A DNA stretch of 64,000 nt from Catenuloplanes niger (GCF_031458255.1 NZ_JAVDYC010000001.1:3047001-3111000); one strand, 5' to 3'. Positions 33,100 to 42,026 are shown, counted from the stretch's first letter. Notes: generated by a model from the letters alone, not told the origin. A program made the numbers and translations.

Positions 33100-33146
33100 A
33101 CCGGCCAGACTAGTTTGCGGCCCGTTCCACCGGGCATCCCTGCCAC

Positions 33147-34001
33147 ATGGTGCTGCAGAGACTGCTGGAACGCGTCGAGAAGGCCGGGGAACTGGACCGG
33201 GCGAGTGACCCGCTGCAGCGCGGCGTCCAGGCGACGCTGCCGCGACGGCTCAAGGACCTGCTGCACGGCGTCGGGCTCGGGCACCCGCTGCACCCGGTCG
33301 TCGTGCAACTGCCGGTCGGTGCCTGGATGAGCACGGCCGTGCTGGACGCGTTGCCCGGCACCGAACGCGCCGCGACGATCCTGGTCGGCGTGGGCACGGC
33401 CGCCGCGCTGCCGGCCGTCGCGTCCGGCGCCACCGACTGGTCCGCGCAGTCCCGCGAGCAGCGCCGCGTCGGCCTGGTGCACGCGGCCGCGAACTCGATC
33501 GCGCTCGGCCTCTACGCGAGCTCGCTCGCCGCCCGGCTGGCCGGCAACCACCGGTTCGGCCGCACGCTCGCCTACACCGGGCTGGCCGCGGCCGGGCTCG
33601 GCGCGTACGTCGGCGGGCACCTCAGCTTCCGGCAGGGCGCCGCGGTCAACCAGGCCGAGCCGTACCTGCGGCAGATCGACGACGGCTGGCACGACGTCTA
33701 CGGGTGGGACGAACTCGTCGAGAACCGGCCCGAGGTCGCCCGGATCGGTGAGGTTCCGGTGCTGGTCACCAAGGTCGGCGACCAGGTCACCGTGATGATG
33801 GAGCGCTGCGCCCACCAGACCGGCCCGCTCGGCGACGGCGAGATCACCGAGATCGGCGGCGCCGCGTGCGTGGTCTGCCCGTGGCACGGCAGCACGTTCC
33901 GCCTCGCCGACGGCGCCGTGGTCCGCGGCCCGTCCGCCAACGATCAGCCGCTGCTGCGCAGCCGGGTGGTCGAGGGCCGCGTCCAGGCGGCGCTGCCGTA
34001 A
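33147..34001 (+). CDS. DUF2231 membrane domain fused to a Rieske [2Fe-2S] domain
   Basis: A 284-aa protein. Residues about 1-170 hold the hydrophobic DUF2231-like region (GLGHPLHPVVVQLPVGAWM, with paired histidines suited to haem or metal, and four membrane helices). Residues 185-284 are a Rieske domain with both ligand motifs, ERCAHQTGPL (C-x-H) and VCPWHGSTF (C-x-x-H). The two-domain form is a membrane electron-transfer protein of unknown partner found in actinomycetes. Confidence 0.92.
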   Translation: MVLQRLLERVEKAGELDRASDPLQRGVQATLPRRLKDLLHGVGLGHPLHPVVVQLPVGAWMSTAVLDALPGTERAATILVGVGTAAALPAVASGATDWSAQSREQRRVGLVHAAANSIALGLYASSLAARLAGNHRFGRTLAYTGLAAAGLGAYVGGHLSFRQGAAVNQAEPYLRQIDDGWHDVYGWDELVENRPEVARIGEVPVLVTKVGDQVTVMMERCAHQTGPLGDGEITEIGGAACVVCPWHGSTFRLADGAVVRGPSANDQPLLRSRVVEGRVQAALP

Positions 34002-34011
34002 CGGACCACCA

Positions 34012-34087
34012 TTTTCCCGCTTCCGGCGTGGTCGCGTCGGGCGTGCTCCCGCGGGCACCGGTCGTCGCCGGGGCTCCTCCCTGCACG
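34012..34087. repeat. Dispersed repeat (copy 2)
   Basis: TTTTCCCGCTTCCGGCGTG, a GTGCTCCCGCGGGCACCGGT palindromic centre and a CTCCCTGC end are shared, with small gaps, with 61647-61720. It lies 10 nt after the Rieske gene. Confidence 0.7.
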
Positions 34088-34216
34088 TCGCGTGGTGGCT
34101 TGCGACAAACCACGCGGCCCGTCACCGGGGCTCCGCCCGGCACGTCGCGTGGCGGCCTGCGACAAACCAGGCGGCACGTCGCGTGTCGACCCGCGGCCAA
34201 CCGGGCGGCACGTCGC
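34083..34216. repeat. Imperfect tandem repeats of about 34-57 bp
   Basis: GCACGTCGCGTGG-TGGC-TGCGACAAACCA is followed by a second close copy from 34140. A third, more diverged copy follows from 34174 and a partial fourth from 34208. No coding sequence is apparent; the array fills the gap between the Rieske gene and the convergent lipoprotein gene. Confidence 0.7.
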
Positions 34217-34222
34217 CGGGCG

Positions 34223-34675
34223 TTACGGCCCGGGCCGGTAGTCGGAGACCGCGTAGCAGCGGCCCGCGTCGATCGCCATCGCGTCCGGCTCGAACCCGAA
34301 CGCGACCGGGTGCCCGTCCGCCGGGTCCCACTCGCGTCGCTCGTCCCCGCTCGCCTGGCGCATCCACACGTCCAGCTCGCCCAGCGTCGGCACGGGAACG
34401 TCCGCGTGCGCGGTCGCCACGTCGTTCAGCCCGGACGCGGACACCACGCGCCCGCCCTCGACCCGCACCGCGTAGCGCGCGTCGACGAAACCCCGCGTGC
34501 ACCCGGTGGTCAGCACGAACCGGTAGCTCTCCGGCTCCGCCCACCGCGGCGCCGCCGCGGAGGACCCGCCCCCGCTCGCCGGCACCCGTGCCGCCCCACC
34601 CTCGTCCGCACACCCCGCCGCCAGCAGAAGCAGCAGCACCGTCCCCGGCCACCAACGCGTCACCGTCACCCGCAT
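34223..34675 (-). CDS. Putative lipoprotein, DUF6174-like
   Basis: A 150-aa protein with a lipoprotein signal (TVLLLLLAAGCADEG, lipobox AAGC). The mature domain starts with the pattern SYRFVLTTGCTRGFVDARYAVRVEGGRVVSA and ends MAIDAGRCYAVSDYRP, typical of DUF6174 extracytoplasmic proteins. Function is unknown. ATG 34675 (MRVTVTRWW) is chosen over 34681. Confidence 0.72.
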   Translation of the reverse strand: MRVTVTRWWPGTVLLLLLAAGCADEGGAARVPASGGGSSAAAPRWAEPESYRFVLTTGCTRGFVDARYAVRVEGGRVVSASGLNDVATAHADVPVPTLGELDVWMRQASGDERREWDPADGHPVAFGFEPDAMAIDAGRCYAVSDYRPGP

Positions 34676-34873
34676 GAGCATGCCCTGCCAACGATTCCGG
34701 CGGCCGCCCGCCCGGCCTACGCCGCAGGATCACCCGGCCGGGCGGGCGGCGACTCGTGCCGCTGCCCGCCGCGGCATCCGGCGCCGCCCGGCGGCGTCCT
34801 CGACCACGAACACGTGCACGACGTCCGCCGCGGCGCCCTGGCCCGGGTGTCGGCCGACGGCCGTGGAAGGTGG

Positions 34874-35572
34874 TCAGCCGGGCAGGTCGGCGAGGGAGGC
34901 GGGACGAAGGGTGTCGGCGATGGTCGTGGTGGCGAGCGGGCGGCGGTAGGCGCCGGCGCTGACCCGGGCCAGCATGGCCTGGCGGGCGGCCTGCTCGCGG
35001 AAGAGCGGGTCCTCGACCTGGAAGCCGTGGACGCGGACCGCGGTCGGGTCGACGTCACCGGGCCGGGCCGGGCCGGTCAGCACGAAGCCGAAGAAGGCGC
35101 GCAGCGCCGCCTCGCCGAGGGCGGCCGGGTCGGCGGCCGGGCCGAGCTCGAAGCTGTACGGGTCGCCGATGTCCTCCAGCACCCGGGTGCCGGACAGGCT
35201 CAGCGACCGCACCAGCGCGCCGTGCTCCCACACGCCGTACGCGAACCGGCCGGCCGCGGCGTCCATGGTGTGCAGCGTGATCCGGCGGTCCGCGCCGGCG
35301 CGGAGCACGTTGGCGGGGAGCCGGGACGGCCGGTCGAGCGCGAACCGGCGGTCGCAGAGCAGGATCGCGCCGCGCAGCGCGGTCGCGAACGTGACGTCGT
35401 CCGGCGGGCAGAGCCGGTCGGCCAGGGTGCCGTCGCCGACGCGGGTCACGTGGCGCTCGGGCAGCAGGCCGCGGACCGTCTCCTCGGCGTCGTCCACCGG
35501 ACGGGGTGCGCCACGCAGTGCCGTGCGCAGATCCGCGTCCCCGACAGTCAGCAGCGCCGTCTTTACGCCCAT
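34874..35572 (-). CDS. DUF6928-like protein
   Basis: A 232-aa soluble protein: start GVKTALLTVGDADLRTAL, middle AILLCDRRFALDRPSRLP and RRITLHTMDAAAGRFAYGVWEHGALVRSLSLSG, then ALGEAALRAFFGFVLTG. This matches the actinobacterial DUF6928 family as I remember it; no biochemical role is known. ATG 35572 gives GGAG at 6 nt, better than ATG 35575. Confidence 0.72.
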   Translation of the reverse strand: MGVKTALLTVGDADLRTALRGAPRPVDDAEETVRGLLPERHVTRVGDGTLADRLCPPDDVTFATALRGAILLCDRRFALDRPSRLPANVLRAGADRRITLHTMDAAAGRFAYGVWEHGALVRSLSLSGTRVLEDIGDPYSFELGPAADPAALGEAALRAFFGFVLTGPARPGDVDPTAVRVHGFQVEDPLFREQAARQAMLARVSAGAYRRPLATTTIADTLRPASLADLPG

Positions 35573-35771
35573 CATGTTCTCCCTGCTCAGCGCCGTTCTG
35601 GTGCCGGATCATGATGCACTGGGAAAGCCGGTCCGGCCTGTCGGCGATCTGTCAGTGCACCCTTGTAGTCCGGTGGCGCGTCGCTCAGACTGCTTCGGAA
35701 CCACGGAAACGCACGCAGATTCGACAGTTAGTGAGTGGCGAGTGAGCAGTGATCCGAGTCAGCGTGGCGGG

Positions 35772-36371
35772 ATGCAGTCGAACTCCGGTGCGGCCTTCAT
35801 CCGGCGCTTCCTCAAGAACCCTGCCCAGGTGGGTGCGATCGCCGCGACGTCGCCGGCGGTGAGCCGCCGGCTGGCCGAGCCGATCCCGGCGACCGGTGAC
35901 CCGCTCGTGGTCGAGCTCGGGCCGGGCAACGGCGCGGTCACCGAGTGGATCCTCCGGCGGCTCGACGGCCGCGGGCACCTGATGGCGATCGAGATCGACC
36001 CGGTCTTCGCGGAGATGCTCCAGCGGAACTACCCGACGCTGGACGTGGCCGTCGCGGACGCCGGCGACCTGGCGAAGCTGCTGGCCGACCGCGGCCTCGG
36101 CACGGTCGACGCGGTGGTCTCCGCGCTGCCGTGGACCACGTTCTCGGACGAGCAGACCCGGCGGATACTCCGCGCGCTCGCCGCGTCGATGAGCCCGGAC
36201 GGCGTGTTCACCACGATCACGTACACGACCGCGCGGATGATGCCGCCGTGGCGCCGAGTGCTGGCCGCGCTGAACGACACGTTCGAGTCGGTCGCGCCGA
36301 GCCGGGCGATCTGGGCGAACGTGCCGCCGGCGTTCGTCTACGAGGCCCGGCGTCCGCGCCCCCAGGCCTGA
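35772..36371 (+). CDS. SAM-dependent methyltransferase (rRNA-adenine/phospholipid type), copy 1
   Basis: A 199-aa class I methyltransferase. FIRRFLKNPAQVGAIAATSPAVSRRL leads into the SAM loop VVELGPGNGAVTEWIL. MAIEIDPVFAEML and a VVSALPWTTFSDEQ (motif IV) follow, and the C-terminus is RAIWANVPPAFVYEARRP. This pattern is shared with phosphatidylethanolamine N-methyltransferase-like and KsgA-like proteins; the substrate is not determined. ATG 35772 lies behind the sequence GCGTGGCGGG. The next gene is a paralog. Confidence 0.85.
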   Translation: MQSNSGAAFIRRFLKNPAQVGAIAATSPAVSRRLAEPIPATGDPLVVELGPGNGAVTEWILRRLDGRGHLMAIEIDPVFAEMLQRNYPTLDVAVADAGDLAKLLADRGLGTVDAVVSALPWTTFSDEQTRRILRALAASMSPDGVFTTITYTTARMMPPWRRVLAALNDTFESVAPSRAIWANVPPAFVYEARRPRPQA

Positions 36372-36472
36372 CCAGGCGCGACGCCGGTGTTGTAGCACAT
36401 CCGGCACCGGCGTCGCGTATTTATTCACTCTTTCGACTGGCCTTTGAGCGGACTCTGAGGCAGCGTTGCGGG

Positions 36473-37090
36473 ATGCAGTCGAGCACCGCCCCCGGGGCCT
36501 TTGTCCAACGCTTCCTCCGCAACCCGGCCCGGGTCGGCACACCGGCGGCCACGTCCGCCGCGGTCAGCCGCCAGATGGCCGCACCGATACCCGAGCACGG
36601 CGACCCGCTGGTGGTCGAGCTCGGTGCCGGGACCGGCGCCGTCACCGAATGGATCCAGCACCGGCTCGGCGGCCGGGGCCACCACCTCGCGATCGAGATA
36701 GACCCGGTCTTCGCCGGCCTGCTCCGTGACCGGTACCCGACGGTCGACGTGGCCGAGTCCGACGCGGGCCGGCTCCCCGCGCTGCTGGCCGAGCGCGGTC
36801 TCGGCCAGGCCGACGTGGTCGTCAGCGCGCTGCCGTGGACGCTCTTCTCCGACGAGCAGGCGCGCGGCATCCTCACCGCGGTCGCCGCCTCGATGGCCCC
36901 GCACGGCGCGTTCACCACGATCACGCTCAGCATGGGCAGCCGCATGCCGGGCGCCCGCCGGTTCCGGGACGCGCTCGGCGCCACGTTCGAGGAGGTCACC
37001 CAGAGCCGCACGTTCTGGCGCAACCCCCCGCCGGCCTTCGTCTACGAGGCCCACCGCCCCCGGCAGCGCGGCGCCGCACCGCACAGCTGA
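36473..37090 (+). CDS. SAM-dependent methyltransferase, copy 2 (tandem paralog)
   Basis: A 205-aa protein matching copy 1 along its whole length: FVQRFLRNPARVGTPAATS, the SAM loop VVELGAGTGAVTEWIQ, LAIEIDPVFAGLL, VVSALPWTLFSDEQARGIL and the C-terminus FWRNPPPAFVYEAHRP. It starts 101 nt after copy 1 ends. The ~30 nt before its ATG (GACTCTGAGGCAGCGTTGCGGG) resemble those before copy 1, so the duplication included the leader. Most surface positions differ, suggesting an old duplication. Confidence 0.85.
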   Translation: MQSSTAPGAFVQRFLRNPARVGTPAATSAAVSRQMAAPIPEHGDPLVVELGAGTGAVTEWIQHRLGGRGHHLAIEIDPVFAGLLRDRYPTVDVAESDAGRLPALLAERGLGQADVVVSALPWTLFSDEQARGILTAVAASMAPHGAFTTITLSMGSRMPGARRFRDALGATFEEVTQSRTFWRNPPPAFVYEAHRPRQRGAAPHS

Positions 37091-37170
37091 CCCACCACAC
37101 CACCGAACCGCCGCCGAGGGTACGTCCGCCACGTGCCCCGGCACGGTTCTGCGCGACCGACGACGGACGT

Positions 37171-37217
37171 GGCAGGGAGGCCGGCCACGGCCGACCGGTC
37201 TCCGGCGGGAGCGGCGG
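37171..37217. repeat. Dispersed repeat (copy 3, inverted arm)
   Basis: GGCAGGGAGG followed by CGACCGGTCTCCGGCGGGAG and CGGCGG matches the right arm of the element at 61805-61850. It is also the reverse complement of the CCGGTCG...CCTCCCTGCC end of the forward copies. It lies between the second methyltransferase and the convergent GNAT gene. Confidence 0.6.
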
Positions 37218-37296
37218 CACGCGCCCACCGGCGAACCGGGACCGTCAGGTCCTGATCGACCGGATCCCGGATCTCCGCCGGTGCGGTGCGGAGGCG

Positions 37297-37803
37297 TCAG
37301 ATCCCGAAGGGCGCGGCGTAGCGGACCGTTCCCGCCGGCAGCGGCCGTGCCGGGTCGAGCGTGAGCGCCATCGCGGCCTCGTCGGGGACCTCGATCGGCA
37401 GGCGGATGCCGGCCTCCGACGCCCGGCGGAAGCCGAACCGCGGGTAGTAGGTGTGGTGGCCGAGCACGACCACGAACGCCTCGCCCGTCGCGCGCGCCGC
37501 GTCCAGCGCCGCCCGGATCGCGGCGGACCCGGCGCCGGTGCGCTGGTGGGCGGGCGCGACGGAGCAGGGCGCCAGGCACAGCGCCGGCACGTCGCCGATG
37601 TGGCAGCGGGTCAGCAGCGCATGCCCGGCCACCGTGCCGTCCGGCAGCGTGGCCACGATCGACAGACCGTCGATCCACGCCGGGTCCCGGCGCAGCGCGT
37701 CGACCAGGTCGGCCTCGGCGGGCGTGTCGAACGCGGCGGCCGTGACGGCCCGGACCGCCGCGATGTCGGTGGGCGTCTCGGGCCGGGTCGTCCAGTCGGT
37801 CAT
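37297..37803 (-). CDS. GNAT acetyltransferase (YhbS-like)
   Basis: A 168-aa N-acetyltransferase: VRAVTAAAFDTPAEADLVDALR, GHALLTRCHI, the CoA loop CSVAPAHQRTGAGSAAIRAAL and VVVLGHHTYYPRFGFRRA. This order matches YhbS-type acetyltransferases. The substrate is unknown. It is divergent from the SARP regulator. Confidence 0.88.
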   Translation of the reverse strand: MTDWTTRPETPTDIAAVRAVTAAAFDTPAEADLVDALRRDPAWIDGLSIVATLPDGTVAGHALLTRCHIGDVPALCLAPCSVAPAHQRTGAGSAAIRAALDAARATGEAFVVVLGHHTYYPRFGFRRASEAGIRLPIEVPDEAAMALTLDPARPLPAGTVRYAAPFGI

Positions 37804-37900
37804 GCCGGAATTCTCCTCCGCGGGTCAATTCCGTTCCGGTCGTTCACACCGCCGCGCCGAGACCTCACCCGGCGTGCACCGGACGCCTACGCTCGGAGCG

Positions 37901-40537
37901 GTGCGATTCCAGGTGCTGGGGCCGGTCCGGGCCGGCGAGACCGTCCTGGCGCCGAAACCCCGGGCGCTGCTGGCCGTGCTGCTGGCCGTGCGCGGCCGAC
38001 CGGTCACGGTCGACCGGCTGGTGGCCGAGCTGTGGCCGGACGGGGCGCCGCCGACCGCGACCGCCACGCTGCAGATGCACGTCTCCGCGCTGCGCAAGGC
38101 CGTCGGTGACCGGCTGCGCACCGTGTCCGCCGGGTACCGCCTCGACCTGACCGGCGCGGTGCTGGACGCGGCCGAGTTCGAGCGGACCGGCGCGCTGGCG
38201 CTGTGGCACGGCGAGGCGTACGACGACGTGCCCGCCGGACCGGCCGTCGCCGCCGACGCGGCCCGGCTCGCGGAGCTGCGCCTCGACGCCCGGCGGCGGT
38301 GGGCGGAGCACGCGCTCGCGGACGGCCGGCACGCCGAGGCCGCGACCGAGCTGGCCGGCTGGGTCGCCGCGGAACCCACCACCGAGCCGCTGGTCCGGCA
38401 GCTGATCCTCGCGCTGTACCGCTGCGGGCGGGCCGGGGACGCGCTGCGCGCCCACCGGCGGACGGCCGCCGCGCTCGCCGCGCTGGAGACCACGCCGAGC
38501 CCGGCGCTGGACGCGCTCGCCGAGGCGGTACGCCGGCAGGACCCCACGCTCGACGCCCCGGTCCCGGGCGTGCCCGCACGACCGAACCGGTTCATCGGCC
38601 GCCGCGCCGAACTCGACCGGGCGATCGGGCTGCTCGGCACCGCCCGGCTGCTCACCGTCGCGGGTCCGGGCGGCGCCGGCAAGACCCGGCTCAGCCTGGA
38701 GCTGGCCCGTTCCGTCGCGGCCGACCACGACGCGGTGCACGTCGTCGAGCTGGCCGAGCACCGCGACGGCCCGCTCGACGCCCGGCTGGCCGCCGCGATC
38801 GGCGCGCCCGAGGAGCCGGGCGTCCCGTTGCTGGACACGATCACCCGCCGGCTGACCGGGCGCACGCTGCTGATCCTGGACAACTGCGAGCACGTGCGGC
38901 CGGCCACCGCCGGGCTCGCCGGCGCGCTGCTGGCCGCCGCGCCCGGGCTGCGGCTCGTCGCGACCAGCCGGGAGCGGCTCGGCCTGGACGGTGAGGTGGT
39001 GTTCGCGCTGGACGGGCTCGCCACGCCGGACGCCGTGCGGCTGCTCGCCGACCGGGTCGCGGCGGCGCGCGGCGGGGTCGCGCTGACCCCGGCGGAACAC
39101 GAGGTCGCCGGCGAGCTCTGCCGACGCCTCGACGGCCTGCCGCTCGCCATCGAGCTGGCCGCGGCCCGGCTGCGCGCGCTGCCGCTCGCCGAGATCATGT
39201 CGCGTCTCGACCGGCGGCTCGACCTGCTCACCGGCGTCGCCCCGGCCGCCCGGCACCGGACCATGCGCGCCGCCATCGACTGGGGGTACGACCTGCTCGA
39301 CCGGCCGCAACAGGAGCTGCTGCGGCGGCTGGGCGTCTTCGGCGGCGGGTTCGACCTGACCGCCGCCGGCGCGGTGGCCGGCACCGACGCGCTCGACCCG
39401 CTCACCCAGCTCGTCGACCGGTCCATGGTCGAACGGCGGGACGGGCGCTACCGGCTGATCGAAACCATCCGTGAGTACGCCAGGGAGCGCCTCGACCCGG
39501 CCGAGCGCGCGGACGCGTACCGCCGGCTGGCCGGTCTCTGCGAGAACCGGCTCGCCACCCCGCCGCCGGTCGACGGGCCCGCGCACACCGCGTGGCTGGC
39601 CGGGATCGCCGCCGATCACGACACGATCACCGGCGCGATCGACTGGGCGCTGCGCGACGGCGACGCCGCACAAGGGCTGCGGATCGCGGCCGGGATGTGG
39701 TGGTACTGGTGGGTCGCCGGACGGATGGCCGAGGGACGCGCCCGGCTCGGACGCGCCCTCGAGGCGAGCCCGCCGGAGCCGTCGGCGGCCCGGGCGGCGG
39801 CGCTGCGGGCCGCCGCGTCGCTCGCCCGCAACTCCGGTGACCTCACGGCGGCCCGGCGGCTGGGTGAGGACTGTCTGGCCGTCCTCCGGTCACTCGGCGA
39901 CGCGGGCCGGCCGGGCCTGGTCGCGGCGTTGAACAACCTGCTGATCACCGCGCAGGCGCAGGAGGACTACCCGGCGTCGCTGGAGTTCGGCTACGAGGCG
40001 CTGCGCATCGCGGAGGAGCGGTCCGACGCGCGGATGGTCGCGGCCGCGTCCAACAACACCGCGGGCACGCTGCGCTGCCTGGGCCGGCTGGACGAGGCGG
40101 AGGAGCTGTTCACGCGCGCTCTCACCGGCTTCCGTGACCTGCACGACCGCCGGGGTGAGGCCGCCGCGCTGTCCAACCTGTCCACCACCGCGCGGCGGCG
40201 CGGCCGGCACGCCGCCGCACGCACCGCCATGCGCGACTCGCTGGCCGTCTACACCGAACTCGGCATCGTCGAGGGTCAGCTGGACGCGATCGAGGGCCTG
40301 GCGCAGCTCGACGTGCTCGACGGCGACCCGGCCGACGGGCTGCGGCTGCTCGCGCTCGCCGAACGGGAACGCTCCGCGCTCGGCGCGCCGAGCTTCACAC
40401 CCGACGAGATCGCCGACCGTACGCGGGCGGAGGAGCAGGCGCGGGCCCGGCTCGGCGCGGCGGCGGTGGCTCGCGTCTACCGGGAGGCGACCGCGACCAC
40501 GCTCGCGGCGGCGGTGGCGGGGCTGCTCGCGCGCTGA
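37901..40537 (+). CDS. SARP/AfsR-like regulator with NB-ARC ATPase and TPR region
   Basis: An 878-aa regulator. OmpR-like DNA-binding domain residues 1-95 (VDRLVAELWPDGAPPTATATLQMHVSALRKAV), bacterial transcriptional activation domain to about 235, then an NB-ARC-type ATPase with Walker A VAGPGGAGKTRL and Walker B LLILDNCEHV. The rest of the ATPase continues with RLVATSRERLG and LPLAIELAAARL. The C-terminal third is tetratricopeptide-like (AALNNLLITAQAQEDY, AASNNTAGTLRCLGRLDEAEELF, AALSNLSTTARRRGRHAAA). GTG 37901 follows a TACGCT box by 7 nt, the leaderless pattern. No biosynthetic cluster lies beside it in the window, so its targets are elsewhere or the divergent GNAT gene. Confidence 0.92.
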   Translation: MRFQVLGPVRAGETVLAPKPRALLAVLLAVRGRPVTVDRLVAELWPDGAPPTATATLQMHVSALRKAVGDRLRTVSAGYRLDLTGAVLDAAEFERTGALALWHGEAYDDVPAGPAVAADAARLAELRLDARRRWAEHALADGRHAEAATELAGWVAAEPTTEPLVRQLILALYRCGRAGDALRAHRRTAAALAALETTPSPALDALAEAVRRQDPTLDAPVPGVPARPNRFIGRRAELDRAIGLLGTARLLTVAGPGGAGKTRLSLELARSVAADHDAVHVVELAEHRDGPLDARLAAAIGAPEEPGVPLLDTITRRLTGRTLLILDNCEHVRPATAGLAGALLAAAPGLRLVATSRERLGLDGEVVFALDGLATPDAVRLLADRVAAARGGVALTPAEHEVAGELCRRLDGLPLAIELAAARLRALPLAEIMSRLDRRLDLLTGVAPAARHRTMRAAIDWGYDLLDRPQQELLRRLGVFGGGFDLTAAGAVAGTDALDPLTQLVDRSMVERRDGRYRLIETIREYARERLDPAERADAYRRLAGLCENRLATPPPVDGPAHTAWLAGIAADHDTITGAIDWALRDGDAAQGLRIAAGMWWYWWVAGRMAEGRARLGRALEASPPEPSAARAAALRAAASLARNSGDLTAARRLGEDCLAVLRSLGDAGRPGLVAALNNLLITAQAQEDYPASLEFGYEALRIAEERSDARMVAAASNNTAGTLRCLGRLDEAEELFTRALTGFRDLHDRRGEAAALSNLSTTARRRGRHAAARTAMRDSLAVYTELGIVEGQLDAIEGLAQLDVLDGDPADGLRLLALAERERSALGAPSFTPDEIADRTRAEEQARARLGAAAVARVYREATATTLAAAVAGLLAR

Positions 40538-40571
40538 GGCGGCTCGCGCGGTGCGGCGGCTCGCGCGGTGC
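40538..40571. repeat. Two tandem 17-bp repeats
   Basis: GGCGGCTCGCGCGGTGC occurs twice back to back directly after the SARP stop codon, followed by a GGCGG remnant. Confidence 0.85.
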
Positions 40572-40634
40572 GGCGGTCGGCGTACCGGCGTGTTTGGTGA
40601 TTCTTTGGCGGGGTCGCCGACCCTTGCTGGTGTG

Positions 40635-41264
40635 ATGCGATCTGCCAGGTCAGCTGTGCTTCTGGTGGTAGGTGTGGTGGCGTTGCCGGGGTGCACGGTC
40701 TCCCCGGGCGGCGCGGCGGCTCCCACCGCGGTGTCGGTCGCTCCCCCGACCGTTTCCTCCTCCGGTCCGCCCGGGTCCACGTCCGGTGCCGGGTCCGTGC
40801 CGTCGTCCGTCTCGGTGCCGCCGGTCGCCGTGCCGCCGGTTCCCCAACCGCCGGCTGCAGTGCCGCCGGCTGCAGTGCCGCCGGTGCCCGGGCCGGCGGG
40901 TGCGGGGGCGTCGTCGTCCGTGGCGGGGGCGCGGGTCGAGTTCCTGCGGATCGCCCGGCAGCCCAGGTGTGCGGAGGGGACCGCCGTGTTCCGCGCGGAG
41001 CCGGTCCCGCTCGTCATCGAATGGAAGATCAGCGGTGCGGCCGGCGGCGCGCTGTCCGTCGACGACCCGACGCACACGCCCGGCACGTACGGCCCGGTCG
41101 GTACCGAAGGTTCCCTGGAATTCCTCTTCTCCTGCTCCGGCGAGGTCGGCAGCACGGAGACGCACACGTACGCGCTCTACACGGTCGGCGGCGGGCCGAT
41201 GGACTCCGCGACCGTGACCGCCTCCGCCACGGTGCTCGACAAGGGCCTCGGCAGCAACTCGTAG
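40635..41264 (+). CDS. Putative lipoprotein
   Basis: A 209-aa protein with a lipoprotein signal (SAVLLVVGVVALPGCTVSPG, lipobox LPGC). A Pro/Val/Ala-rich spacer of about 70 residues follows, containing a tandem PPAAV repeat, and then a compact C-terminal beta domain (RCAEGTAVFRAEPVPLVIEWKIS, GSLEFLFSCSGEVGSTETHTYALYTVG). No enzymatic motif is seen. It lies 10 nt before a second lipoprotein gene and is presumably co-transcribed. Confidence 0.75.
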   Translation: MRSARSAVLLVVGVVALPGCTVSPGGAAAPTAVSVAPPTVSSSGPPGSTSGAGSVPSSVSVPPVAVPPVPQPPAAVPPAAVPPVPGPAGAGASSSVAGARVEFLRIARQPRCAEGTAVFRAEPVPLVIEWKISGAAGGALSVDDPTHTPGTYGPVGTEGSLEFLFSCSGEVGSTETHTYALYTVGGGPMDSATVTASATVLDKGLGSNS

Positions 41265-41274
41265 GGAGAATCCC

Positions 41275-41922
41275 GTGCAGTCACGACTCGTTCTGCCCGC
41301 CGTGCTCGTCCTCGCCGCACTGTCCACCGTCGTCACCGGCTGCGGCGTCATCCCGTCGTCCGGGGCCGGTGCCGGTGGTGGTGGTGGTGGCGGCGGTGCG
41401 CCCGCCGCCACGGCGCCGGATCCGGCCGGTGCAGGCCCGGTCGCCGGGGGCGCTGGCTCCGCGAACCCGGCCGGTTCCGCGCAGGCGGGTTCCTCGCCGG
41501 CGGCGGATTCCCGGGCGGCCGGTGCCGACAGCGGGCTCGGCTCGGTGAAGGACGCCGGCGCCATCCCGGACCCGTGCACGCTGCTCTCCGAGGCCGAGGT
41601 CACCGCGCTCACCGGCCGCGACATCACCCAGATCGACGAGGACGGCGTGCCGGCCGGCGACACCACCCGCTACTGCCAGTGGCAGCAGAACAGCGGCCAG
41701 CTCGCGATCTTCCTCAGCCGGACCACCGCCGCCGACTTCCAGCTCGCGATCGACGGCGCCGAACCGGTCGACGGCGTCGGCGAGGACGCCTTCTGGCTCT
41801 CCGGCCACCTGTTCGTCCTCTACGGCACCGTCCAGATCGACGTCTACTCCCGCGGCGGCTCGGACGGTGCGAACCTGGCCGACGCGAAAACCATCGCCAC
41901 CACCGTCATGCCGCGCATCTGA
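41275..41922 (+). CDS. DUF3558-like lipoprotein
   Basis: A 215-aa lipoprotein (LVLAALSTVVTGCGVIP) with a Gly/Ala-rich linker. The C-terminal DUF3558-type domain is DPCTLLSEAEVTALTGRDITQI, then TRYCQWQQNSGQLAIFLSR and DGVGEDAFWLSGHLFVLYG. The family is common on the outside of actinomycete cells and its function is not settled. GTG 41275 has AGGGAG 8 nt upstream. It is likely in an operon with the preceding lipoprotein. Confidence 0.82.
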   Translation: MQSRLVLPAVLVLAALSTVVTGCGVIPSSGAGAGGGGGGGGAPAATAPDPAGAGPVAGGAGSANPAGSAQAGSSPAADSRAAGADSGLGSVKDAGAIPDPCTLLSEAEVTALTGRDITQIDEDGVPAGDTTRYCQWQQNSGQLAIFLSRTTAADFQLAIDGAEPVDGVGEDAFWLSGHLFVLYGTVQIDVYSRGGSDGANLADAKTIATTVMPRI

Positions 41923-41934
41923 CCACCACACGGC

Positions 41935-42026
41935 GCCGCGGTGCGGGACCGCCCGGCACCGCGGTGCGGGACCGCCCGGCACCGCGGTGCGGGACCGCCC
42001 GGCACCGCGGTGCGGGACCGGCCCGC
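41935..42026. repeat. Four tandem 23-bp repeats
   Basis: Units of ACCGCGGTGCGGGACCGCCC plus GGC start at 41935, 41958, 41981 and 42004. The first differs at its first base and the last at its 3' end. The array begins 12 nt after the DUF3558 gene. Each unit holds a CCGCGG palindrome, so the transcript could fold. Confidence 0.9.

Noticed and set aside
37901-40537. Biosynthetic gene cluster controlled by the SARP regulator
   Set aside because: No polyketide, peptide-synthetase, terpene or RiPP genes occur beside it within the window.
41935-42026. CRISPR array
   Set aside because: The four 23-bp units are directly adjacent with no spacers, and no cas gene is nearby.
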